64,000 bases of DNA from Centrapalus pauciflorus (lineage: Eukaryota; Streptophyta; Magnoliopsida; Asterales; Asteraceae), in contig JAANYP010001207.1 in assembly GCA_020465985.1 (NCBI GenBank), positions 149,505-213,504 on the forward strand, given 5' to 3'. The position numbers and the translations under genes are program-made. Below the pieces are notes generated by a model. That model saw only the letters and a program-made list of their open reading frames with translations. It ran no database searches and was not told the DNA's origin. This document shows positions 33,122-43,966 of the stretch, in pieces. How positions within the stretch are numbered: the stretch's first letter is position 1; every line of letters begins with the position of its first letter.

Positions 33122-33859
33122 TCTCATCCTCAGTATAATCCTCAATATACGACTTGTGTGTGTTTTCTTGTCGTATATCTTGAATCCCTCATCAACTTCT
33201 CTAAAACTAGAGTGGGGAACATGGTGGCAGTAATATATGCCACCGAGACTGGAGTGGACAAAGACTCGGGTGACAATGCACCCATTCTTTCTAAGAAAAT
33301 ACAGATTAGCCATCCGTGGGGGATGACCGTTCTGTCTCTCGTGTCGTATAAAGCCCAAATATCATTCATGACCGTCCTTGCAAAAGACAGTATGGGCCTT
33401 CCCTTGAGAAGGGCGTATAGGACTGTGACGTCTCGTTGCCTGCCTTTAAAAGGTCACTATCTTTTGGTAATATATTATTCACAAGAATCTTATGAAGAAC
33501 GTTGGAACGCGGAGACAAGTCCTTCCTATTATAGGCAACATAGTTCTCAGCTGTGTCTATGCCGCGGTTGAACACCTTACAAACCTGTTCAACCCACTCA
33601 CCAATCCATGTTTGGTCGGTAAAAGACAACTGGGACTCTGACCTATACTCATACCCTAGTTGGGTAGATCCCTCATTTCTCACTCCAGTGTCTACATTAA
33701 ACAATTGGCAAAGGATTCTAGCATCCATCGCCACCTTTCTCTCGTATATCGTGCCTATAAGCTTAAGGTCATCATACGTTCGACCCATTTCTTTCCTAAG
33801 GGTCGACATCCATTCTACAACATTAGATTGATAAATCTGAGACCCTCCTAAATCAAACA
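32764..33859 (-). pseudogene. Ath-E env-like module 1 (split by Cop-B and Cop-D)
   Basis: Minus-strand ORF. The first 164 codons (33860-33366) are open: DLGGSQIYQSNVVEWMSTLR, KVAMDARILCQLFNVDTG, TWIGEWVEQVCKVF, then DLSPRSNVLHKILVNNILPK. It continues in another frame (33369-33142: IWALYDTRDRTVIPHGWLIC). A (TC)n tract gives an Arg-Glu run. The tail has a helical segment (RIMRRIDDLVVSEGDFREDV) before the Cop-B insertion. It resembles the plant post-pol ORFs sometimes called env-like in Athila elements. There is no obvious membrane segment. Module 2 at 49553-50741 is a diverged relative. Confidence 0.6.
33078..33118. repeat. (TC)n microsatellite
   Basis: About 20 TC units inside env-like module 1. 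On the coding strand they would read as an Arg-Glu dipeptide run. Confidence 0.95.
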
Positions 33860-33864
33860 CTCCC

Positions 33865-34212
33865 TATAAACTTGTATTCCCGTATATATTTCAGCACCTT
33901 AATGATTTCTTATCAAAACCCAAAAAAAGAACATAGCTCAATAATTAGGAAATGATGAAGAAAAGACAAATGGAATGTTAGAGAGAATATGCAAATGGCG
34001 GCTGTTTGTATATTGAATATTCAACCGTGTAATACAAAAGTGAAACCCTAGGAGCTATTATAGCTTCATTTAGTTAAGTTTGAAGCATTGACATAAATGG
34101 CCCCTAGACTATTACATAGAAATAAATTACAAGGAAACTAAATACAAGACTAAATACTAAGTAAATAATTATTACAAAATAACTCCATAAGATCGAAATT
34201 GAATGTCTAACA
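33865..34212 (-). repeat. Cop-D 3' LTR
   Basis: 348 bp. The terminal TG of the plus-strand start has mutated to TA (TATAAACTTG versus TGTAAACTTG at 47797). It ends TCTAACA. Confidence 0.92.
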
Positions 34213-34226
34213 ATCTCCCCCTTTTC
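34213..34226 (-). other. Cop-D polypurine tract
   Basis: Sense AAAAGGGGGAGAT, directly upstream of the 3' LTR. Confidence 0.88.
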
Positions 34227-34228
34227 GA

Positions 34229-35029
34229 TCATTTTTGAGGTCCTGGAACTCTGGCATGATCGGTCGATTCTCGGAGTCCAAGGATGACGTCAAAGCGTCT
34301 GGTCACTTGTCTCATATGTAGCCGTTCGTTCAGGAGTTCAATGCCGCTGAGGGTGTCCTGAATTTCCTTCGGTGAGCATCTTTGTTCTGGATCTGGTTGA
34401 GCGTCAAAATCTTGAACTTTCTGAGTAAGCGCGACTCGAACCAATCTGAGAGTACCGTCGGAGTAACAGGAAAGATCCTCAAAGCGCATGAACCTTTTGT
34501 AGCCCTTCTGATTGACAAAAATGACACCCGGGTCTCCTGTGAATATAACATTGTAGGCCGGATGGTGGGCTAGAAGGAAGCTGTCTTGATCAGGTGCTCG
34601 AAGGCCCACTTTTACCATCGCGCTCTTTATTGCCATTTGGAAGTCTCTGAGGCACATAATGATCGAGCGGCGGTTCATACTTCGAACAAGGGCACCTAAA
34701 GCAGTCATGTGAGACAGACGCCCTTTAATACGATTTTTCAATCGGTCGTGTAAGAATTCGACGTCGTCCACACTTATGAAGTCCAGGTCATTCTCGAAGA
34801 ACTCATCAGCCGTGCCATCTTCTCTTTCTACTTGAAAGGCGGGATAGTATACTTTTTCCCTTTTACACATGGTGATGGACATGAGTTTCTTTATCATCGA
34901 TTTTGAATCTTTTGACCTCCTTTCCCTGAGCATTAATTGATAGTATTCAGCCTGCTCAGCTTTGGTTAGATTTGTCAGTTCCATCAGGAGGCGTCTGCTG
35001 AAGGATCCAGGCTTCTTTCTGAATACCAT
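34229..35029 (-). CDS. Cop-D extra ORF, C-terminal domain
   Basis: 266 codons, open and ending two bases from the PPT. A basic start (KKPGSFSRRLLMELTNL) is followed by KREKVYYPAFQVEREDGT, DDVEFLHDRLKNRIKG, RRSIIMCLRDFQMAIK, HPAYNVIFTGDPGVIFV and YSDGTLRLVRVALTQKV. The same ordered segments occur in Cop-B and, more distantly, in Cop-C. No catalytic motif is recognised. The alternating hydrophobic strands suggest a compact alpha/beta domain (inference). Confidence 0.72.
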   Translation of the reverse strand: MVFRKKPGSFSRRLLMELTNLTKAEQAEYYQLMLRERRSKDSKSMIKKLMSITMCKREKVYYPAFQVEREDGTADEFFENDLDFISVDDVEFLHDRLKNRIKGRLSHMTALGALVRSMNRRSIIMCLRDFQMAIKSAMVKVGLRAPDQDSFLLAHHPAYNVIFTGDPGVIFVNQKGYKRFMRFEDLSCYSDGTLRLVRVALTQKVQDFDAQPDPEQRCSPKEIQDTLSGIELLNERLHMRQVTRRFDVILGLRESTDHARVPGPQK

Positions 35030-35044
35030 CTTAAATCTTTCTTC

Positions 35045-35780
35045 TCAGAACGGGTTCTGAAACTGCTCAGAAGGAAACTTCTGCAGGAATTCATTGAGAC
35101 CCTGTACGGGGGGTTCTTCTATTTCAGACTTTTTAGCTTCAAGTAATTTCATGATTGTCCCCCGCCGTTCTTGTCTTAGTTTGTCTTTTTCTGCCGGAGG
35201 TAGTTTTTGTACCTCACCTCTTGAAAACTGTCCTACCCAGTATAAATCCTCTCTCCTATATTCACCGGGTCCTTCTGGAGTTTCATCAAAGCAATCAACC
35301 CTCTTGGTTTGTGAAGGACCTGGTTGTTCAGTTTGTTGGACTGGGGAAGGCTTGGAGATCTTTGCGGGCTTTGGACTAGGTTGGATGCTTTGAGTGATGG
35401 GGGAGCTTGGATGGTTGAAAGAATTTCTTGTTGTGGAGCTGGTGGTGGTGAGTTTAGGAAATCAAAGGAGGAAGATGATGATTTTTTCGGTGATTCGGGC
35501 TCAGGCTTAGGAATGATTGAAGGGTCGTTGTCCTCAGTATCGGAGTCTGAGTCAGACACCAATATGATTTCAACTTTTTCATGAACGGGCTCGAACTCTA
35601 CCATAACTGTCATTGGATCCAGTGGAACTGGACCCTCGAACATGGGCTCGTCTTCTAACAACAAGTATTCCTGAGCCTCTTGCATCTGTTCCCCTGACCC
35701 CTGAATCTCTGTCGATTCTGTCTCTGCTCCCCGTACAACCAACATGAGGTCCTCAGACTGAGTTTTATGTCTTTTCTCCC
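35045..35780 (-). pseudogene. Cop-D extra ORF, acidic linker
   Basis: 35745-35233 is open for 170 codons and acidic. At about 35525-35590 it holds KVEIILVSDSDSDTEDND, a hydrophobic core followed by a Ser/Asp/Glu run, the usual shape of a phospho-regulated SUMO-interacting motif. Cop-B has VIELTN beside DDDD at the equivalent place, after the coiled coil and before the C-terminal domain. The rest is Pro/Ser-rich. It is joined to its neighbours through frame changes. Confidence 0.6.
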
Positions 35781-36272
35781 CCTATGGCGATCAGGGTCGT
35801 CCTGATCGTCATGCTTTCTTTTCTGAGACTCAGCCTAAGGACGGCACTGAAGCTCAATTACGGCAGACTCAAGACGGTCCATTCTGTAGTTGAGTTGCTC
35901 CTGGACTTGAAGAATGAGGCGAGTAAGCGCGTCTATCTTGTCAGAAAGGTCGGCATTCTGATTCTGGACTGAATGGGATCCTGGTGGAGGCACAGCTTCG
36001 GAAGCGACACCCTTACCCTTTATAAGTGAGAGAAAGGCGGTGTGACGTTCCAAAACAGCTTCCATCTGGGCATCCAGGTCAGCCCGGGTAACAACACCGG
36101 CAGCACGTAGAGCTGCCGTTAACATCTCCAAGTTGATGGGGAGATGGCTTGAAGTGGATGGCGTTGATGGAGCCACCTCAGATCTTCCTTCCTTCATTTC
36201 TGGCTCCTGTATTGGACGCTCAGATCCGGAAGTTTGTGGAGCTGCCACGGAGGCAGCTCTTGGGGATGCCAC
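35781..36272 (-). pseudogene. Cop-D extra ORF, coiled-coil segment
   Basis: Fragment 36272-35835. Pro/Ser-rich start, a helix (LEMLTAALRAAGVVTRADLD) and a coiled coil (DKIDALTRLILQVQEQLNYR, MDRLESAVIELQ) comparable to Cop-B residues 500-560. A KGKGVASEAV string is similar to the KGKGILIES string in Cop-C. Confidence 0.6.
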
Positions 36273-37659
36273 AGAGGCATCGTGCGTCGCGTGTATTTGA
36301 GGGGGATGGAATCGTGAATGAAGGAAGTTCGGTCACGTGGGGAGGAGTGTGACCTCGTTCAACACCGCCACTCTCCGACTGAGAGGGCGATCGTGTATGT
36401 GCAAAATCCCCGTGGAATGAAGTGGTTTCCCTTTGAGGGGATACCAAGTGGATGGTGGGGGTGATTTCGACCGTTGGACTGACGGTCATTTGGTGGGTGG
36501 TCCGGCTGATAGGGCTTCGGTCACCCTCAGATTGGATTTCTATCCCTCGCACGACAGAGACGATTCGTTCGGAATCTGCCGCCTCTTCCGCCTCACCTCC
36601 TTCGCCCTCACTTACAAACACATGCTCCCCCTCACCTATCCCCAATGATTGATGTACTTCTGCCTGAGCTCCCTCATCCTCACTCATTCTGGCCTCACCT
36701 TCGGATTGGCTAGACTCAGTCGGTTCTGACTGAGCCTCATCCGGATAAAACACTCGAATATAAGCCCTAGCCCTTTCCAAATCCCTTGCCTTTAGCATTA
36801 GTGACAATGGAATAGTCATTATAGGCACTGAAGGGGCCCACTTTGGCAAAGTAAGCTTCTGAATGGCCAATGTAGCGTAGACGTCGGCCTCAGGACGTTC
36901 GTGAATGTCCTCATCATTATCCATCGCATGTTGTATGATAAGTTGTAGAAACCGTTGGAGAGGTATGTACTTGCGTCCCTTTTTGGTTTTCCTCTCCAGA
37001 TGTACTCTTCTCAATTCCTCGAAGAGGAAAGCCGCATAATCAACTTGGCGGTCAAAGGCAAAGCCGGTGAACATGGCTAAGACCTGAGCCGAGGCAGAGT
37101 CGTGGCCTGAGTGCTTTCCTGTGAAGAACTTGTTGATGACGTCGAAGAGAATCCGCCAATGAGATTGTAGATTCTTTGTTCGGAAATCGGAGGGTTTGTT
37201 GAAAGGGCCGTCATAACCCAAGGTTTGGATTTCGGCTAGGGTTCCTGGGTTGGAAGGGATGGGATCAAACTGAAGGCGGGATGACAAATAGGTTTCGGCG
37301 GGAAGGTGAAGTATATGGCGTATGGCGACAATGGTTATTTTGACTGGGACACAGTCAATAGTGGTTGTGAAGAAGGGTTCGGCGTCGGGAACATATTGCA
37401 ATCTGTTCCAAAATTGTTGCAGGTATAGCTGGGGAACAACGATTGCGGTAGACAGGCGTAATATATGGGGTGGTGAAGGAGGATGTCGAATGCGAGGGTT
37501 TTTGGTTCTTTAGTGAGAATGGAGACGTCGAGCTGCCAGTTATGTGGTATAAACTCGACAAACTCGGCCTAGGGAAGGATGGATTGTTCGGGTAGTTGGG
37601 CGTTATTATTGGGAATGGGGGGATGGGGTAGGGTGAGAACAACAGCTTGTTCCATCATC
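36220..37659 (-). pseudogene. Cop-D extra ORF, N-terminal domain
   Basis: The first exon base is at about 37659 after a TTGCAG acceptor; candidate ATGs are at 37658 and 37655. 37401-36220 is open for 393 codons; the upstream part carries a stop and a frame change. Domain segments: QLYLQQFWNRLQYVP, TIDCVPVKITIVAIRHIL, LQSHWRILFDVINKFFTGKH, GFAFDRQVDYAAFLFEELRR and KYIPLQRFLQLIIQ. These match Cop-B segment by segment. An acidic Glu/Ser linker follows (EGEARMSEDEGAQAEV). No known enzyme family is recognised. I recall similar uncharacterised proteins in asterid genomes, unverified. Confidence 0.72.
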
Positions 37660-38673
37660 CTGCAAGGTGCATCAATGTTAGAACACATTGAGATGAAGTC
37701 TAGATAAGTGTGAAATAGAAACTGCCTGATCTGTTTAAAGCGTTGGGTCTTTATTAGTAGAATAAAATTATACTAATAAAGAGCAAAGTCAATCGTTAAG
37801 AGACCAATGTTAAATCAGACGTTTTCACTCAAACACTAATCCTAACTCTGATCAATGGTGCACCAGAATGAAAATTTTTTTGGATTTTTTGATTTATAGT
37901 GAAAAGGCAAAAATGAGAAAATTTAAAAAATATGCTAAGTGTTGGATTTCGGATGGTCCGAATTCGGATGAACAGTGTCATCGAATTCGGATCCGGACGA
38001 AATCCGGATGATGCATGAAATGTGATGTTTGGGGGTCCGAATTCGGATGGGATGTGTTGATGGGCCGAATTCGGATAGGGACCGAATTGGATAGTAAGTG
38101 ATGATGAGGATTTGGTCCGAATTCGGATGGGGTGGTGATTGGGGTCCGAATTCAGATGCCTATTCGGATGGAATGCAATGCATGCAACGGAGACAAAGGA
38201 CCTAACTCGGATAGGGACCGAATTCGGATCCCATCCGAGTTCGGATGAACATTTCTTTTGCAAACTTAGACTTAAATAAATTTTTAAAAATTTTGGCATT
38301 ACTTGAAGGACCGAATTCGGATCAACAGTGATCGAAATCGGTTTTTGTATTTTTGAAAAATCTGAAAATTAGTCTAAGAGGGACATCCGAATTAGAGGCT
38401 TGATCCGAATTCGGACGTCCGAAATGCATGCAGCAGTTAACGAGTTCATGCAAGTGTCAACGTGAACAGTTAATTGCGATAAAAATGCATGAAATTAAAG
38501 ATCCTAGACTACAAACATACAAGGAATATTTTATCTAACTACAACAAAGTAAAAATAACAAATTAAACTACCTAAAAATAAGATAAACCGAAAATGAAAG
38601 ACTAATAAAATTTTAAAAATCAAACACACAAAATATGAAGTTAAAAGCTAAAATAAAGTGAAAAAGAAGTTAC
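37660..38673 (-). other. Putative intron before the Cop-D extra ORF
   Basis: Sense donor GTAACT at 38673-38668, acceptor CCTTGCAG ending at 37660. The CCGAATTCGG array lies inside. It mirrors the putative intron of Cop-B. Confidence 0.35.
37948..38420 (-). repeat. Cop-D 3' spacer array: CCGAATTCGGATG motif
   Basis: About ten exact TTCGGAT copies (plus strand), most within the palindrome CCGAATTCGG. Starts of TCGGAT or near matches: 37949, 37964, 37987, 38004, 38043, 38071, 38087, 38123, 38152, 38164, 38207, 38224, 38241, and further copies near 38317 and 38395. The commonest spacings are 15-17 bp and their rough multiples. Between motifs the sequence is not conserved. Confidence 0.88.
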
Positions 38674-38853
38674 GTGATGATTCCAAAGTAGAGAAATGCA
38701 ATAAAAACGAGAGATTATGAAGTTCCAAAAGGTTGAAAGTGTTTTAATGGTGGCCGGCGGTGGGGGAAGTCGGTGGAGAGGAAGACAGAGAAGGAGAAGA
38801 GGCTTGAGGAAGAATATATTTGAAAAGATGTGGTTGGACCTTTGACCCACCGG

Positions 38854-38915
38854 TATTTAAAGCCAGCCGGGTCGGGTTGGCCTTCAAGATCCGCGCCCCA
38901 CCTGGAAAATGGGCC
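38854..38915 (-). promoter_or_regulatory. Possible internal promoter of the Cop-D extra ORF
   Basis: Sense GGCCCA at 38915-38910, then TTTAAATA at 38861-38854, then a CT-rich leader (CTTCTCCTTCTCTGTCTTCC) and the putative donor. 38916-39618 is AT-rich spacer with an (ACACAC) run at 38936-38950 and an AAAAT repeat at 39110-39143; I see no gene in it. Confidence 0.4.
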
Positions 38916-39618
38916 GGCAGATTGCAACACTTAACACACACACACACACAAATAAAATATTGGGCTTTAAGAAAATAAAAAGAAACAAGATTTTTTAATA
39001 AAAAAATTTGGCCCAAATTTATTAAAGCTTTTTGTATTTTTCTTTGAAACAAACAAACAAAAAATATTTTTGGTATTTTCTTTTAGTATTTAAGTTAAGA
39101 CAAAAAACAAAATAAAATAAAATAAAATAAAATAAAATAAAAATAAATAAAATATTTTTGGCTTTTTGAAAAGTTTGAACAATTAAAATCTTTTTGGGAT
39201 TTTCTGAACTATTAAGTTAAACTTAAACAAAATAAACTAAAATATAACCAACCTAAAATTTTAAATTTAACAACAAAAATTAAAAAGAAACAAATAATTA
39301 TAAAAAAATTAATATCCTAACTATACTCCCCCTCAAATAAATACCTAATTCCTTTCCTTTCTCAGATTAAGCTCGTGAACCTTTTTAGCCTTAATGATAC
39401 AGACAAATCTGAATTATGTTTGCGTCCCACTCCGTGATGAACAATTCACACAGCAATTTGTCAGGATCATTAATTATTAAAAATATACACAGATAAGGAA
39501 ATATTGAGTTTCAATTTTGTGACACAATCCTTATGTTTAAAGAACAGATATTTTCTAAAATAAAGGAATTTCAATCATGAGAGATTGAAGTAGATTTATT
39601 TAAGACAATATCTGTAAT

Positions 39619-40197
39619 TTAATTGGAAGGCGGATTCAACATGCCGATATGGGATACAAAAAACTGAAAACGAGGTTCGTCTAAAGCTTTTGTAAATATA
39701 TCGGCAAGTTGATATTCCATGCCAACAAAATACAACTCAATGGTTCCCTTTTCTACGTGATCTTTAATAAAATGATACCTGATATCTATGTGTTTCGTTC
39801 GAGAGTGTTGCACGGGATTGCAAGTGATGGCAATAGCATTCTGAGAATCACACTAAATCGGGATATTGGTGAGTGAGAATCCATAATCCCGTAATTGTGT
39901 TCTCATCCACAGCACTTGAGAGCAACAGCTTGCAGCTGCTACATACTCAGCCTCAGCTATGGATGTTGAAACACAATTCTGCTTTTTGGAGGACCAACTC
40001 ACCGGTCTATCTCCCAAGAACTGTATTCCTCCCGACGTGCTATTTCTGTTAAATCTACAACCTGCAAAATCAGCATCTGAAAAAGTGGTAAGATCGAAAT
40101 CGGTTCCCTTTGGATACCATAGACCAAGATCGGGTGTACCCTTAAGATAACGAAAAATGCGTTTTACCACAGTTAGGTGTGATTCTTTCGGGTCGGC
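39619..40197 (-). pseudogene. Cop-D RNase H
   Basis: KRIFRYLKGTPDLGLWYPKG, TFSDADFAGCRFNRNSTSGG, SIAEAEYVAAASCCSQVLWM, then HIDIRYHFIKDHVEKG and YQLADIFTKALDEPRF, ending at the stop at 39619. The acidic catalytic residues are present. A stop near 39855 interrupts CDSQNAIAI. Confidence 0.88.
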
Positions 40198-41250
40198 CTA
40201 AAATATAGCACAAAGACATGTTGAAAACATTATATCCGGCCTACTAGCAGTCGGATACAGTAAGGATCCTATCATCCCTCTGTAAGTTGTATTATCGACA
40301 CTTTTCCGAGAAGGATCGGTGTCTAACTTACAGTTGGAGGCCATGGGAGTTGCGATACTTGTGCAAGAGTCTAACTTATACTTCTTGGGAATGACAAGAG
40401 TATATTTCGACTGGTTCACAAAAATCCCATCCTCAAGTTGTTTGACTTGTAATCCGATGAAAAAATTCATTTCCCCCATCATACTCATCTCTAAGCTGGA
40501 CTCCATTAGGGCTGAAAAATCCTTACAAAAATTACTGTCAGTAGATCCAAATATAATGTCATCGACATATATCTGTACTAGCATTATATGTGGGCCTTCC
40601 CTTTTAGTGAACAGAGTTGTGTCCACCACACCTTTACAGAAACCGACAGAAGTAAGGAAATTAGAAAGACTATCATACCATGCATGAGGTGCTTGTTTTA
40701 AACCATAGAGAGCTTTATCTAGCACATAAACATGGTCAGGTTTATGTGTGTCAACAAAGCCTTGTGGTTGTTCAACGTACACCTCTTCGTTAAGTTCACC
40801 GTTTAGAAAGGCAGTCTTGACGTCCATTTGGTACACTTTGAAGTCCTTGTGTGCCGCGTACGCCAAGAAGATTATGATTGCTTCGATCCGTGCAACTGGA
40901 GCGAAGGTCTCGTCATAATCTATCCCTTCTTGTTGTCGGTAGCCTTTGGCAACAAGTCTCGTTTTATTCCTTATCACAATGTCGTTCTCATCTCGTTTGT
41001 TCTTAAAAATCCACTTTGTTCCGATCACTGTACGGTCTTTTGGTTTGGGAACACCGCCATACTCTTAGCTGTTCAAACTGGTTGAGTTCCTCTTGCATTG
41101 CTACTATCCAATCTGGATCTTTTAGGGCCTCATCCACACGAGCGGGCTCTATCATACTAAGGAATGACGCGAAGAGGCATTCATTAGCAGACGCCCTAGG
41201 AGTTTGGACTCTTGTTGAAACATCACCAATGATCTGATCTGTTGGGTGAC
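40198..41250 (-). pseudogene. Cop-D reverse transcriptase
   Basis: 276 codons open (41028-40198): IGTKWIFKNKRDEND, LVAKGYRQQEGIDYDETFAP, MDVKTAFLNGEL, YGLKQAPHAWYDSL and an intact catalytic box IYVDDIIFGST, then MMGEMNFFIGLQVKQL. The N-terminal DWIVAM block (41030-41170) is in another frame, and a stop separates RT from RNase H. Of the RTs in the window, this is the only one with both the whole palm and an unmutated YVDD. Confidence 0.9.
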
Positions 41251-41251
41251 T

Positions 41252-42472
41252 TCAGGTCCATTTAATCTCATGTGGAAAGGGTGCTCGGGATGGGATTTCA
41301 ATGGTTAAAGTGGGGATGGATGAAGATTCATGGTCAATGGTTTCAAATGATGGTACCACTGGTTCCGGTTCGATTTCCAAGTGTTCAGGTGAAGGAAGGA
41401 TAGTTGGTATTATATGTGAGGGTATTATAGGAGTAGATTCAACTGCAGATGTATCAGTGGATGATGTTGATGGATGAAGGTATGATGTGGATGAAGATGG
41501 AGCGGAGAAACTTTGTGGCGCAGTTGAATTGGAAGGATTACCTACATTATTGACAACATTAGACACATTAGCATTAGGACCGAAAAATTCTACGTAAAAA
41601 GGATCAAACAAATTAACTAAATCAGAAGAAGAAAAAGAAATGGGGTTATTAGACGAGTCTCCAGGCATTTGAGTAATGCGAGGTCCTGTATGATCAACTT
41701 CGGGTGCCAGTTCAGCCAACTCATCAAATGTGACATGCACACTTTCATTGACTGTTCTGGTTCGGGTATTGAATGCACGATTGGCCTTCGAGTTGGATGA
41801 GTATCCAATGAAGATCGCTTCATCCGCCTTTTCGTTTAACTTCCCGAGGTTGTCTTTAGCGTTCAGCACATAGCACCTGCAACCAAATATACGTAAGTAC
41901 TTGATAAATGGCACTTTATTCAAAAAGAGTTGGTAAGGAGTTTTGTTAAAGCGCTTATGGATAATGGAGCGATTTTGTGTATAGCAGGCTGTTGATACGG
42001 CTTCGTCCCACAAGAACGGAGGTAGCTTCGAGTATGTGAGCATTGTACGAGCGACTTCCACAAGCATACAGTTTCGCCTTTCCACGACCCCATTTTGTTG
42101 TGGTGTTCTAGCAGCAGAATATTGATGCTGAATACCTTTGGATCGAAGGAAGCCCTCAACTACCGAGTTCTTGACCTCCGTGCCATTATTGGATCTGATT
42201 GATTGCACTGACAGCTGCTGTTAGGTCTCGACACTCTTTATAAAATCTATGATTTCTTGAGCTGTCTCGTCCTTGGATCGCAAGAACCTGACCCAGGCAT
42301 ATCGTGAATAGTCATCCACGATAACCAACACATATCGTTTCCCGTTTATGCTCTGTGTCCGCATCGGTTCGCATAAATCCATGTGAAGTAACTCCAATAC
42401 TCTTTTCGTTGATGGTTTGGGCTTAGGTTTGTGAGTTGATCGTTTCATCTTTCCTTTCTCACAAGCCCACAA
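41252..42472 (-). pseudogene. Cop-D integrase core and linker
   Basis: 42472-42221: EKGKMKRSTHK, LLHMDLCEPMRTQS and LVIVDDYSRYAWVRFLRSKD. 42208-41252: QSIRSNNGTEVKNS, TPQQNGVVERRN, then the C-terminal TPYQLFLNKVPFIKYLRIFG and TRTRTVNESVHVTFDE. The second catalytic Asp is Asn (SNNGTEV instead of SDNGTEF), which should inactivate strand transfer. A stop near 42219 and a frameshift near 42470 add to this. The 3' 200 codons are a Ser/Pro-rich linker. Confidence 0.88.
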
Positions 42473-43023
42473 AAATGGTCCTTTTCATAACGCAATTCAG
42501 GGAGACCTTTGACCAGTTGTTTTGCAGCCAGCTTGTTGATATTGTCAAAATTCAAATGGGATAATCTTCGATGCCACAACCAAGAGTCTTTTGAAGAGGC
42601 TTTTGATAAGAGGCAAATGTTATCCTTCACAATTAGCTTGGCTACGTCAATGGTGTAGAGGTTAGAGTTTCGGGAACCAGACAAGATTTCTTTTCCATCC
42701 ATACTCCTCACACTGCAGTTCTTAGCTCTAAACGTTACCTCTAGTCCTTCGTCACAGAGCTGTCCTATGATAAATAGATTATGTGATAATCCATCAACAT
42801 AGTCAACGTCCTTGATGACTAGATTATTTAGAACTAAGTCCCTGTATCCTTTGATATGAGCCTGATGGTTGTTCTCGAATTTTACCGTTCCGCAATACTG
42901 TTCAACTACGTTGGACAGCAATTTTCTTCTCCCCGTCATGTGCTTGGAGCAACCCGAATCCACATACCAAATGGATTTAGCCTGAAAAGCAAATAAATTC
43001 ATACAATGAAAAACTATATGCAT
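42445..43023 (-). pseudogene. Cop-D protease and pre-integrase
   Basis: Open for 192 codons. WYVDSGCSKHMTG has the D-S-G catalytic triplet intact, with GLSHNLFIIGQLCDEGLEV as the flap region, then LWHRRLSHLNFDNI of the HHCC finger. The frame is lost within the finger at about 42470 (DHFCG joined to WACEKGK). The start shown is the first Met of the open frame; the protein is normally part of a polyprotein. Confidence 0.85.
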
Positions 43024-43966
43024 CCAAACACATCCATTTTTTATTTACAATCAAACCGTGTTCTGAACCGAGATGTTCAGAAAACATGATGAGGTTAAGA
43101 CCGGGTCCTGAGTTGTGTGCACAGAAGCCAAACGTGTCGGTTTAAGCACAACCGACAAGCAAAAGAACGGGTCCTAGTCTATGGTAACTAGAAGTCATTT
43201 CATTGAAGAACGGGTCTTGATCAGAAGTAACCAAGAACCATCTACATAAAGATCACACAACTTTGGGTACCCACCTCAATATGGGTCCCTTTTTGTTAGG
43301 AGTTCCAGTTGTATATGGCACATGTGCAATTTTAGGAACCCATTTAGCATTTTTGTGTGGTCCGGATGCATAACCCTTTGGAATCCATTGAAGATTGGAT
43401 TTATTGGGCTTTGGAACCTTAGGCGATGAAATTGCCTTCGGTGTTTGACTTTTTGAGACCTTTTTGACCTTTGCTTTGGTTTTGGGCCTCGGCAACGGAC
43501 AAGTCTGAATTTTATTTGTGGCTAATGATGCAACATTTTTTGTTTTCTTTTTCCGAATTCGTTTAACAGGATATGGAACGAAAGCATTCATTTCAGGAAC
43601 CTGTCGTCTATAACGAGTTGGACAAAGATTAAATAATTCACTGAAAGAGTACTTTAAAGAAGCAACAGAATTCGGTACATCATTACACACATTGTTACAC
43701 ACTTTGTTACACACATTGTCTTTAGAGATTACGGACATCCTATCTCTAGTAACAAATTCACTTGGCAATATTGCCTTCTTCACAAAAAAAAACTTGAAAA
43801 ATCCTGCATGGTGGTTTTAGGGACTCTTCTTACATAATCTGTAGGAACAAAACGATTAGAGTCAGTAAGCATGGAAGATTTAGACTTGACAGAAAATTTC
43901 TTTTAAAAGACTTGGATTGGATCTGAGTATTTTTAGAAACCTCATTTTTAAACGGTTTGGAGCACT
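43024..43966 (-). pseudogene. Cop-D basic spacer with W-[IV]-P-K repeats
   Basis: 43783-43253 is open for 176 codons, rich in Lys/Pro, with LQWIPKGY, AKWVPKIA and LRWVPKVV. KYSFSELFNLCPTRY just upstream matches Cop-F (RYSFKQLLDLRPTK). 43024-43252 links to the protease and shows repeated GGACCCGTTCTT-like strings but no clear frame. Confidence 0.65.

Noticed and set aside
33023..33571. 182-codon plus-strand frame with a Ser-Leu run.
   Set aside because: It is antisense to Ath-E env-like module 1 and is kept open by the (TC)n microsatellite.
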